From contig JAWLCV010000050.1 in NCBI GenBank assembly GCA_041686955.1, positions 1-29,701 of the forward strand: DNA of 29,701 bases, read 5' to 3'. The position numbers were made by a program, and so were the translations under genes. A model generated the notes under the pieces. The model searched no databases. It was not told the DNA's origin and saw only the letters and a program-made list of their open reading frames with translations. Source of the stretch: UBA7803 sp041686955. GTDB lineage: Bacteria > Pseudomonadota > Gammaproteobacteria > Pseudomonadales > Azotimanducaceae. Of this stretch, positions 1 to 7,006 are shown piece after piece (position 1 is the stretch's first letter; each line of letters begins with the position of its first letter).

Positions 1-771
1 CTCCCGCAGCCGCGAGGAGCGTGACCGGCTGAAGAATGCCTCCCGAGGCAGTTCCGACAGGCGGTAGCGTGTACGCCATTGCCCCCGCAGCAGCCACTTA
101 CTACTCGGGTCGCTGGCGGGTTGAAACGTCGACTGGACGAGAACCCGGTCGGGTCCCTTCGTGTGCGGCGGCGAGCAATGCCACGTGCAGGTGTGGCAAA
201 GGGCGATGTCGCCCGGCTCGAGATCCGGGCAAACGAGCGGCCAATCGGGACTCAGAATGTCGACATTGGCTTCTCCTGCATCGCCCAGGTACCCGAAGTG
301 ATGCGTTCCGGGGTAGAACGAGATACCGCCGTTTTCGAAGTTGGACGGGCTCAGGGGAAGAAAGACGGTCGTCTTCTCCGGCCATCCGTAGTCGTAGCCG
401 AAGTCGCTGTGAACGAACACCGGGTTCCGGCTGTCCGCGGCCTTGATGACGAATCGCTGCATGAACAGAGCGAGATCGGGGTAGAGCACCTCCATGACGT
501 CCAACAACTCCGGACAGCGATGGATCTCCGCCAGGTCTCGGGGCGCAGGCTCGTGAACGTGAACCGGATTGAAGGGATCGATCGTCCTGTTCCGGCACAA
601 GGTATCCCGAAAGAACCGGGCCCAGGATTCCTGCCACTGAATGATGCGCTCCGCGGGGATCACCCGCCGCACGACGAAGAAGCCCGTCTCCCGGTACACC
701 GCCGGGTCGAAGGCGGCGGCATCCGCACGCGCGATCAGCTCGCGCTCGGGACCGATCTCGAGTCGTCGCAT
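1..771 (-). CDS. Phytanoyl-CoA dioxygenase (PhyH)-like Fe(II)/2-oxoglutarate oxygenase, 3' end cut by window edge
   Basis: Seen: 257 codons with no stop before the window edge. Translation from ATG at 771 shows the metal-binding H121-x-D123 in VFVHSDFGYDYGW, a distal His198 in the GDIALCHTCTWHCS stretch and a downstream Arg209 placed to bind 2-oxoglutarate. That is the HxD...H...R layout of the PhyH family. An AGGAG lies ten bases before the ATG. The start overlaps the end of the upstream cupin gene by 37 bases, so the two are probably translated together. Known: PhyH-family enzymes hydroxylate carbon next to carboxyl, CoA-ester or other groups in many small molecules, in the cytoplasm. Inferred: being last in view in an EPS operon, it may hydroxylate a sugar, lipid carrier or side group of the polymer. 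The substrate cannot be read from sequence. Family call is firm; role is open. Confidence 0.85.
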   Translation of the reverse strand, partial: MRRLEIGPERELIARADAAAFDPAVYRETGFFVVRRVIPAERIIQWQESWARFFRDTLCRNRTIDPFNPVHVHEPAPRDLAEIHRCPELLDVMEVLYPDLALFMQRFVIKAADSRNPVFVHSDFGYDYGWPEKTTVFLPLSPSNFENGGISFYPGTHHFGYLGDAGEANVDILSPDWPLVCPDLEPGDIALCHTCTWHCSPPHTKGPDRVLVQSTFQPASDPSSKWLLRGQWRTRYRLSELPREAFFSRSRSSRLRE

Positions 772-1190
772 GTGCGGTGCGCTCCTGTTTCCGATGAATG
801 ATACTGGTGCCAGGGGACCCACCCCCGCTCGGTGTAGAAGCCCCATTCACGCAGACGGGGCCCCGTAAGGAAGAGCGTCCAGCAAGGACCTCGCGGTACT
901 TCGTGAATCCGGTGAGCCGACTCCGGTCGTCGCAGCGTCAGACGCTGCACCCGGTGCAGCGTTCCGCAGGGTCGTGCCTCCACGTAGCATCCTCTGAGGG
1001 TGAGGCTCAGGCTCCACCAGGGGTGATCGTGGAGGTGGATGCCGGAATCCGGCCCATCGAAACGATGCAGGTACAGATTGATCCACCGGTTGCGAGGCAC
1101 CAGGTGCCAGCGCGCCATGTAGCCGGACCCAATCACTCTGTCCGGCCGTCGGGACAGGCGGAATCGCGACATGTGGCTGAACAACTTCAC
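735..1190 (-). CDS. Small cupin-fold protein in EPS operon
   Basis: Seen: 151 residues from a GTG start with GAGG six bases upstream. A histidine cluster HLHDHPWW (about residues 52-58) is followed by a beta-rich stretch LSLTLRGCYVEARP. A later segment, WTLFLTGPRLREWGFYTERGWVPWHQYH, has the look of a second cupin strand set. Together these fit a small single-domain cupin with a His-rich metal site. The last 35 or so residues are low-complexity and overlap the dioxygenase start, so they may be dispensable. It begins 22 bases after the wecC stop, on the same strand. Known: similar short cupins occur as stand-alone genes of mostly unknown function. Inferred: a metal-binding epimerase, isomerase or binding role linked to the adjacent dioxygenase or to sugar nucleotides. 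No specific activity can be assigned. Confidence 0.75.
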   Translation of the reverse strand: MKLFSHMSRFRLSRRPDRVIGSGYMARWHLVPRNRWINLYLHRFDGPDSGIHLHDHPWWSLSLTLRGCYVEARPCGTLHRVQRLTLRRPESAHRIHEVPRGPCWTLFLTGPRLREWGFYTERGWVPWHQYHSSETGAHRTCDDSRSVPSAS

Positions 1191-1212
1191 GAATGGCCTC
1201 TGTGCGGCAGAA

Positions 1213-2415
1213 TCAACGGACGATCCCTCGCGTGTCGATGACGATCTTCTCTTTGAGCGATGCAGCGGTGATCCGTCTGAAAGGGCGGTGATCGACGAGA
1301 ATGAGCACGATGTCGCTCCGGGCGATCACCTCCTCCAGAGGGCGCAGGGGCAAGGTTGGATGCGATCTGAGATTCGGCTCGCATACGAGAATGTCCCCGA
1401 GCCGGTCCTCACCGATCTGTCTGACGATGTCCACTGCCGGCGATTCCCGCAGGTCGTCTACGTCCGCCTTGAAGGAAAGCCCGAGGCAGCCGATGACCGC
1501 GTGTTTGAACTTTGCGGCGCATTGCCGAACCCGGTCGATCACCCAGGCGGGTTTGGCGTCGTTGACCTCACGTGCCGTTCGGATGAGCCTGGCGAGCTCG
1601 GGCTGCCGATGAATGATGAACCACGGGTCCACGGCGATGCAGTGACCTCCGACACCGGGACCGGGATTGAGTATGTTGACCCGTGGGTGCTTGTTGGCGA
1701 GCTCGATGACCTCCCACGTGTTCACCTCGTCCTTCTCGCAGATCATGGAGATCTCGTTGGCGAAGGCGATGTTGACGTCGCGATAGGAGTTCTCCGCGAG
1801 TTTGACCAGTTCTGCGGTTCGTGCCGTGGTTCCTAGGACCTTGCCACTGACGAACTTTTCATAAAAGGCCGCCGCCGCCGCCGTGGATTCGTCGTTTATC
1901 CCCCCGACGATTCTGTCGTTCTCGATTAGCTCGACGAGAATTTGCCCCGGAAGCACGCGCTCCGGACAGTGCGCGACGAAGATGGAGTCCGGGTCGTGCC
2001 CACCTTCACGCAGCCCCTTGGCTACGATGTCCTCGGTGGTGCCTACGGGGCTGGTGGATTCCAGAATGACGAGATTCCCCGGCCGCACGTACGGCACGAT
2101 TTCCTGCACGGCGGACTCGATGTAGCTGAGGTCCGGCGCCTTTCCGCGCAGGGGTGTCGGCACGGCGATGATGAACACGTCGGCCTCGGCCGGAACCGTG
2201 TTCACCACCAGATTCCCGGAGTTCACCGCCGACTTCACCAGAACGTCCAGGTCGGGTTCGACGAGGTGAATGCCGCCTCCGTTGATCGTCCTCACCACGT
2301 TCTCCGAAACGTCGACACCGGTGACGGAGAATCCTTTGGTGGCCAGCAGAGAGGCCGTGGGCAGGCCGATGTACCCCAGCCCAACTACGCAGACGCTTCC
2401 GAGTTCGGGTTTCAT
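1213..2415 (-). CDS. wecC: UDP-N-acetyl-D-mannosamine dehydrogenase
   Basis: Oxidises UDP-ManNAc to UDP-ManNAcA with two NAD+ in the cytoplasm, supplying an acidic sugar for polysaccharide. Seen: 400 residues. An N-terminal Rossmann motif VVGLGYIGLPTA (about 9-20) is followed by VPTPL and by STSPVGTTE. The central helix KLAENSYRDVNIAFANE and the catalytic cysteine loop GPGVGGHCIAVDPWF are intact, and a C-terminal UDP-binding domain starts near GLSFKADVDDLRESP. Length and motif order match the UDP-glucose/GDP-mannose dehydrogenase family. The IPTP-type motif, the cysteine loop and the adjacent wecB favour WecC over UDP-glucose dehydrogenase. The ATG overlaps the wecB stop by four bases (ATGA), a sign of translational coupling. 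The polymer is therefore likely to contain ManNAcA. Confidence 0.93.
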   Translation of the reverse strand: MKPELGSVCVVGLGYIGLPTASLLATKGFSVTGVDVSENVVRTINGGGIHLVEPDLDVLVKSAVNSGNLVVNTVPAEADVFIIAVPTPLRGKAPDLSYIESAVQEIVPYVRPGNLVILESTSPVGTTEDIVAKGLREGGHDPDSIFVAHCPERVLPGQILVELIENDRIVGGINDESTAAAAAFYEKFVSGKVLGTTARTAELVKLAENSYRDVNIAFANEISMICEKDEVNTWEVIELANKHPRVNILNPGPGVGGHCIAVDPWFIIHRQPELARLIRTAREVNDAKPAWVIDRVRQCAAKFKHAVIGCLGLSFKADVDDLRESPAVDIVRQIGEDRLGDILVCEPNLRSHPTLPLRPLEEVIARSDIVLILVDHRPFRRITAASLKEKIVIDTRGIVR

Positions 2416-3554
2416 GATTCTGCAAACTCCTTGAGACGCGTGAGTATTCGTCCCGTCGCCTGGCCGTCGCCATAGGGATTGATCGCGTGGGCCATGTGCT
2501 CGTACAACGTGCCATCGCTCAGGATCGCATCGACATTCTCGCTGATGGCCTGTACTGAGGTGCCCACCAGCTTCACGGTGCCCGCCTCGACGGCTTCCGG
2601 TCTCTCCGTAACCTCACGCATGACCAGCACGGGTTTGCCGAGGGAAGGCGCTTCCTCCTGGATCCCCCCCGAATCGGTCAGCACCAGGTCTGCCTGAGAC
2701 ATGAGCCAGATGAACGGCAGGTAGTCCTGCGGCGGCGTCAGGACGACGTTCGGCAGACCCGACAGGACACGTTTCACCGGCTCCTGAACGTTCGGATTCA
2801 GGTGCACGGGGTAGACGAGCAGCCAGTCGGGGTGGCGACGAGCCAGATCGGCGATTGCGGTGCAGAGGTCCTCGAAGCCCTGGCCGAAGTTCTCGCGGCG
2901 GTGACCCGTGATGAGGATTCGCCGGGTTGCGGCATGCATCTTCCGGGTCAGCGTCTCACCAAAATGCTCGCTCCAGTGTGTGGGGTCGATCGCTTCCAGC
3001 TTGTCCTTGGCCAGGAACAATGCATCGATAACGGTGTTCCCCGTTACCAGCACCCGCGACTCCGGGACGTTCTCGTCCAGCAGGCTTCGGCGCGCCCGCT
3101 CGGTGGGTGCGAAGTGAAGCTCGGCGAGCCGGCCCACCAGGGCCCGGTTGGCTTCTTCCGGGTAGGGGGCCCGTAAGTTACCGGTTCGCAGCCCAGCCTC
3201 GACGTGGGCGACCGGTATGCCCTGGTAGAAGGCCGCCAAGCTTGCCGCGAAGCACGTGGTGGTGTCGCCGTGCACCAGAACGATGTCCGGGCGTGCCTCC
3301 GTGAGCACCCGGCGCATGCCGAGTAGCGCGCCACAGGTGATATCGTACAGATCCTGGTTGCTCCTCATGAGATCGAGGTCGTGGTCCGGTTCGAGGGCGA
3401 ACAGCCGCAGGACCTGATCGAGCATCTCGCGGTGTTGCGCAGTCACGCAGATGCGACTGTCGAAGCAGGTATCCGCCGCCAGCGCGAGGGCGACGGGTGC
3501 CATCTTGATGGCTTCCGGTCGAGTTCCCAGCACGATTAGAGTCCTGGTCGCCAC
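2412..3554 (-). CDS. wecB: UDP-N-acetylglucosamine 2-epimerase (non-hydrolysing)
   Basis: Interconverts UDP-GlcNAc and UDP-ManNAc in the cytoplasm, feeding the next gene, wecC. Seen: 380 residues, the usual length, from a GTG start with AGGAAGG upstream. Family motifs are in order: GTRPEAIKMAPV near the N terminus, VHGDTTT, HVEAGLRTGN, the active-site GHRRENFG, and the UDP-binding DSGGIQEEAPSLGKPVLVMREVTERPEA with its conserved Asp, Glu and Arg residues. No truncation or missing residue is apparent. It starts 23 bases after the AAA ATPase gene and ends in a four-base overlap with wecC, so the pair is read as one unit within the EPS operon. Confidence 0.95.
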   Translation of the reverse strand: MATRTLIVLGTRPEAIKMAPVALALAADTCFDSRICVTAQHREMLDQVLRLFALEPDHDLDLMRSNQDLYDITCGALLGMRRVLTEARPDIVLVHGDTTTCFAASLAAFYQGIPVAHVEAGLRTGNLRAPYPEEANRALVGRLAELHFAPTERARRSLLDENVPESRVLVTGNTVIDALFLAKDKLEAIDPTHWSEHFGETLTRKMHAATRRILITGHRRENFGQGFEDLCTAIADLARRHPDWLLVYPVHLNPNVQEPVKRVLSGLPNVVLTPPQDYLPFIWLMSQADLVLTDSGGIQEEAPSLGKPVLVMREVTERPEAVEAGTVKLVGTSVQAISENVDAILSDGTLYEHMAHAINPYGDGQATGRILTRLKEFAES

Positions 3555-3577
3555 GGCGTGCCTTCCTGTTGCTGCCT

Positions 3578-4492
3578 TTAGTCGTTGACGGCTAGGTCGA
3601 TGTCGACTCCAGTGGATGCCATGAGAATCCTTCGGGCGTGTTCCGCATCCTGGGGCTGCTCGGAGAAGCGTCGAATGCCGCCGATGCGCTTTTCTTTCAC
3701 CGTTTCGAGTGCGGTCGCGAAGTCGACCATTCGTGTGTCTTCCGCGTAGGCGAGCACCATCGCGTGGTCGCAGAGTGTGTTGATGAGTCGAGGTACGCCA
3801 CCGCTGAAGTAGTAGATGACCCCCACGGCCTGCGTCGTGAACAGATCCTGATTGCGTGCACCCGCGAGCCGCAGCCGGTTGCGGATGTACTCGGTGGTCT
3901 CACTCAGGTTGAGTGACTGCAGGTGGTACTCGGCCGTAACCCGCTGCGCGATCTGGGTCATCGACTGGTCCGAGAGCTGCGCGAAGAGCTGCGGTTGGCC
4001 GACCATGACGATTTGAAGCAGTTGATCCTTGTCGGCGTTGATATTGGTGAGCATGCGCAGTTCCTCGAGATTGGTCTGATCCATGTTCTGAGCTTCATCG
4101 ATGATCAGCACGACTCGCCGGCCCTCGGAGTACTCCCCGATCAGGTAGTCCTGGAGGCGGCGGAAGATCTGGATGTTGCTGATGTCGTTCTGGTCGACAT
4201 GCAGATCCAAGGCGATGGCGACCCACTGCAGGAGTGCACCGAGCGACTGGTGCACATTGCTGATCAGGCCCACCGTGACTTCGTCGTACGGTATCCGGCG
4301 CAGCAGATGCCGAATGAGGGTGGTCTTGCCGGCGCCGACCTCGCCGGTGATCACCGTGATGCCCGATTGCTCGAACACGCCGTATTCCAGCATGGCGAGC
4401 GCGGCCCTGTGCTTGCTCGAGAAGTAGAGAAAGTCCGGGTCCGGGGTGATAGTGAACGGCTTCTCGTTGAGTTGGAAGTGCTTCAGATACAT
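3578..4492 (-). CDS. ExeA-like AAA ATPase of PEP-CTERM/XrtA-type EPS locus
   Basis: Seen: 304 residues. It opens with MYLKHFQLNEKPFTITPDP, the typical start of ExeA/GspA-like ATPases. It has a Walker A GEVGAGKTT (about 50-58), a Walker B VVLIIDEAQ (about 127-135), a sensor-like IVMVGQP (about 161-167) and a C-terminal helical lid around FSGGVPRLINTLCDHAM. Known: an ATPase of exactly this layout is a standard member of exosortase-associated EPS loci (the PEP-CTERM locus ATPase family), usually next to the tyrosine kinase and chain-length protein, as here. There is no membrane segment, so it is cytoplasmic. Inferred: it energises or regulates assembly or export of the polysaccharide; its biochemical role is not settled. 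It starts eight bases after the kinase stop, with a weak ribosome binding site, which suggests coupling. Confidence 0.88.
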   Translation of the reverse strand: MYLKHFQLNEKPFTITPDPDFLYFSSKHRAALAMLEYGVFEQSGITVITGEVGAGKTTLIRHLLRRIPYDEVTVGLISNVHQSLGALLQWVAIALDLHVDQNDISNIQIFRRLQDYLIGEYSEGRRVVLIIDEAQNMDQTNLEELRMLTNINADKDQLLQIVMVGQPQLFAQLSDQSMTQIAQRVTAEYHLQSLNLSETTEYIRNRLRLAGARNQDLFTTQAVGVIYYFSGGVPRLINTLCDHAMVLAYAEDTRMVDFATALETVKEKRIGGIRRFSEQPQDAEHARRILMASTGVDIDLAVND

Positions 4493-4500
4493 CCCGACGC

Positions 4501-5340
4501 TCAGCGTGCCTTATTGAGAATCGTTCCGATGAGGTTGGCGTGCTGCATCATCTGCTGCGAGCGCTCCACCTCCTCGGGCGTGTTTACGCCCTCCTCGATC
4601 ACCAGCAGCGTCGCATCGACATAAGGCGTGAACAGCAACGCATCGTCGTTGCGCAGCAGGGGAGGTAAATCGAAGACGATCAGCCTGGAGCCGTAGCGGG
4701 TGGTCACCTCACGCAGCAGGGTCCGCATTCCGGGGGAGGAGAGCACTTCGGACGAGTTCCGCGTCAGGGGCTGCGCTGGCAGTATCACCAGGCGTGGCAT
4801 GCCCGGGTTGAACAGCGTCTCTTCCATCGATGCCCGGCGCTCCACCACGTCCACGAGACCGCAGCGGATGTCGACGCCCAAGGTGGTGTGAACACTGGGG
4901 GCTCTCAGATCGAGATCCGCCAGCATGACGGTGTGGTTGACCTCGTGTGACAAGCTGATGGCGAGGTTGACGGCCGTCAGCGTCTTGCCGGCGTTCTCCA
5001 AAGGGCTCGTGATCGCGAGCGTCGTCCAACCGCTCCGATCCAGGGTCTGCAGAACCCTGGTGCGTAAATGCCGGTAGGCTTCCACTCGGTGGTCGTCCTG
5101 CAGGCCGGCCACCACCCGGTTCTTTTCGAGCACGTCCGGATCGAGGTGAACGACGCGAGTCGTCTTGTACTCGATCTTTTCCGGTGGCAGCGGCTGGCTC
5201 CGTCGTCGAGGCTCGGGGGAGTAGACGCTGGTTGGCCGGGGCGCAGCCACGTTCCGGGTCTGGTCGTAGCGCGGCAGCTTTCCGACCAGACCCTCACGCT
5301 CGAGGCGCGCCCGAGCAATGGCTTCCTGCAGCCGTTCCAT
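4501..5340 (-). CDS. CpsD/BY-kinase-like ATPase of EPS locus (tyrosine autokinase family, atypical)
   Basis: Seen: 279 residues with AGGAG before the ATG. A basic, Pro-rich N-terminal third (1-70) leads into a ParA/MinD-like domain. Walker A lies at about 112-120 and reads SPLENAGKT rather than the usual P-GEGKT. Walker A' is VMLADLDLRAP (about 138-148) and Walker B is LIVFDLPPL (about 220-228). Known: this family includes the EPS/PEP-CTERM locus tyrosine autokinases, which pair with a separate Wzz-like membrane protein, here the gene just upstream. Odd: the protein ends at NLIGTILNKAR with no C-terminal tyrosine cluster, the usual autophosphorylation site of BY-kinases. It may therefore act as a nucleotide-dependent switch, or phosphorylate elsewhere. 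It sits ten bases after the chain-length gene and eight before the ATPase. Confidence 0.85.
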   Translation of the reverse strand: MERLQEAIARARLEREGLVGKLPRYDQTRNVAAPRPTSVYSPEPRRRSQPLPPEKIEYKTTRVVHLDPDVLEKNRVVAGLQDDHRVEAYRHLRTRVLQTLDRSGWTTLAITSPLENAGKTLTAVNLAISLSHEVNHTVMLADLDLRAPSVHTTLGVDIRCGLVDVVERRASMEETLFNPGMPRLVILPAQPLTRNSSEVLSSPGMRTLLREVTTRYGSRLIVFDLPPLLRNDDALLFTPYVDATLLVIEEGVNTPEEVERSQQMMQHANLIGTILNKAR

Positions 5341-5350
5341 ACTGCGTCTC

Positions 5351-6979
5351 CTAGAGGCCCAACCGATTCATCAGCATGAACCAAGCCACCTCCAGCGGTT
5401 GGACGAAGAAGTTGAAGAAGAGGATTGCGACTGGCACAGCAGCGGCGGCGCCGTACCACATCCATCGGTGCAGCATCTTGCGCTTCGCGACGTCGTCGCT
5501 GTTGTCGATGTAGGTCACCACCGCGAACGGGGGCGACCCGGTCACACGGGTCAGCTCGCGGCGCCCGTAGATGGCACTGTCGCTGGTCTCCTTCAGAATC
5601 ACCATGCCGATGCCCGCACCGATGGCGAGCACCAGCGCCGCGAGGGTGAGCACCGGACGATTCGGGCTCGACGGCATCAACGGTAGGCTCGGCGGCTCGA
5701 GCAGGGTAAAGCGCTCACCCTTCCGCTCCTGCTCCAGGCTTTCGGCCAATGCGGCCTCCCGCTGTTTGGCCCGGATCTCCTCGTATTTGGCCTGGGTGGT
5801 CTCGTAGCCGCGGCGGAGTGCCTGGTAGTCCCGCTCGACGGCGGGTGCCTGAGAAAGACGACGTTCCAGCTCGTCGATCCGGACCCGCACCTTCTCGCGC
5901 TTGTCGAGAAGAGCGCTCTCTTCCACCGCGATGGACTGGAACTGCGATTTCAGCAGGATGTAGGCCGGATTGTCCGGTGGGGCGTCGATGGATGGTCCGG
6001 TGGCGGCGCCGCCGCTGCCGGAGAGGGTGCCATCGAGCGTCTCGATCTCGCGTTCGAGTCGCTTGATGTCCGGGTGATCGGCGCTGTAGACGCCGGACTT
6101 GTGCCGGTGCTCGCGCTCAAGCATCTTCAGCCGAGTACGGTCGTCGAGCATCGGCTCACCATCGGCGGAGACCAAAGTGATCGATGGATCGGTCTGAGCG
6201 AGCTCAGCGGAAAGCTCGAGCTTGCGCTTTGCGAGCTCCTTCAGGCGCACGTCGATGTCGCTGAGCTCGCTGGTAGCCCTGTCGAGGCTGCTCAGATTGA
6301 ACTGCTGCAGCTCAGGGAGGGCTCCTTCATTCGCGCGTTTGAACTCCGCGAGTTCCGCCTCGAAGGTCGACAGCTCGGTCGCGAGGCTCCGCGCCTCGGC
6401 CGCCAGAAAGGCCTCGGTGTTGGCCGCGCGCTCGGTACGGTTACGCAGGTTCTCGTCGAGAAACAGGGTGACCAGCTCGTTGGTGACCTTCTGAGCGGTT
6501 GATGGACTGCCGTGATCGAAGGCCAGGGTGAAGGCGATGGTCGCCTGCTGCGCGCGGCCGCTGCGGGGATCTATGACATCGGCGCTCACGAGCTCCAGGT
6601 GCATGGAATTACGGAAGGCCTGAGCGATCTGAGTGGCTGGGGGGCGAGTGGGGTGGTCTTCGTCCGTATAGAGTCCGTACTTGTCGGCTATGCGGCCGAT
6701 GCTCTCCGCCGTCAGCACCCGTTGGCTGATCACCTGGATCTGCTGCGCGGCGAAGCTCGAGATAGTGGACGTGACGAATTCCCGGGGAACCTCCTGCTCC
6801 TCGATCAGAATCGTGGCCTGGGAGGTGTAGGTGGGGGGCAGCGAGAAGATCGCGGCGAGGCCGATCACCGCGACCACCATGGACGGTATGATCAGGTGAG
6901 CTTTCCGACGCTTGACGATGGCCAGGTAATCGTGGGGCGTCCGGTGCTCCTCGTCGAAGTCGAGCGTCGCTTGATTCAT
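5351..6979 (-). CDS. Wzz/GumC-family polysaccharide chain-length/co-polymerase protein
   Basis: Seen: 542 residues, GAGG upstream of the ATG. A Wzz-like N-terminal segment with HDYLAIVKRRK precedes a first membrane helix at about 29-50. A long periplasmic part follows, with extended coiled coils (about 190-270 and 350-420, rich in E, R, L, A). A second membrane helix lies near 442-464, after the Pro-rich PPSLPLMPSSPNRP typical of the family. A third hydrophobic stretch is near the C terminus (WMWYGAAAAVPVAILFFNFFV). Known: such inner-membrane proteins set polymer length and bind a cytosolic BY-kinase-like partner, encoded next door. The third helix is an addition compared with the simple two-helix Wzz plan and resembles GumC/EpsB-like members of PEP-CTERM loci. 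It follows the TPR gene by 27 bases. Confidence 0.88.
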   Translation of the reverse strand: MNQATLDFDEEHRTPHDYLAIVKRRKAHLIIPSMVVAVIGLAAIFSLPPTYTSQATILIEEQEVPREFVTSTISSFAAQQIQVISQRVLTAESIGRIADKYGLYTDEDHPTRPPATQIAQAFRNSMHLELVSADVIDPRSGRAQQATIAFTLAFDHGSPSTAQKVTNELVTLFLDENLRNRTERAANTEAFLAAEARSLATELSTFEAELAEFKRANEGALPELQQFNLSSLDRATSELSDIDVRLKELAKRKLELSAELAQTDPSITLVSADGEPMLDDRTRLKMLEREHRHKSGVYSADHPDIKRLEREIETLDGTLSGSGGAATGPSIDAPPDNPAYILLKSQFQSIAVEESALLDKREKVRVRIDELERRLSQAPAVERDYQALRRGYETTQAKYEEIRAKQREAALAESLEQERKGERFTLLEPPSLPLMPSSPNRPVLTLAALVLAIGAGIGMVILKETSDSAIYGRRELTRVTGSPPFAVVTYIDNSDDVAKRKMLHRWMWYGAAAAVPVAILFFNFFVQPLEVAWFMLMNRLGL

Positions 6980-7006
6980 TCAATGTTCCTCACGGCAGCG
7001 CGCATG

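Noticed and set aside
79..801. Plus-strand open frame of 240 codons at the left edge
   Set aside because: It is the complement shadow of the dioxygenase and cupin genes, which have clear family motifs on the minus strand.
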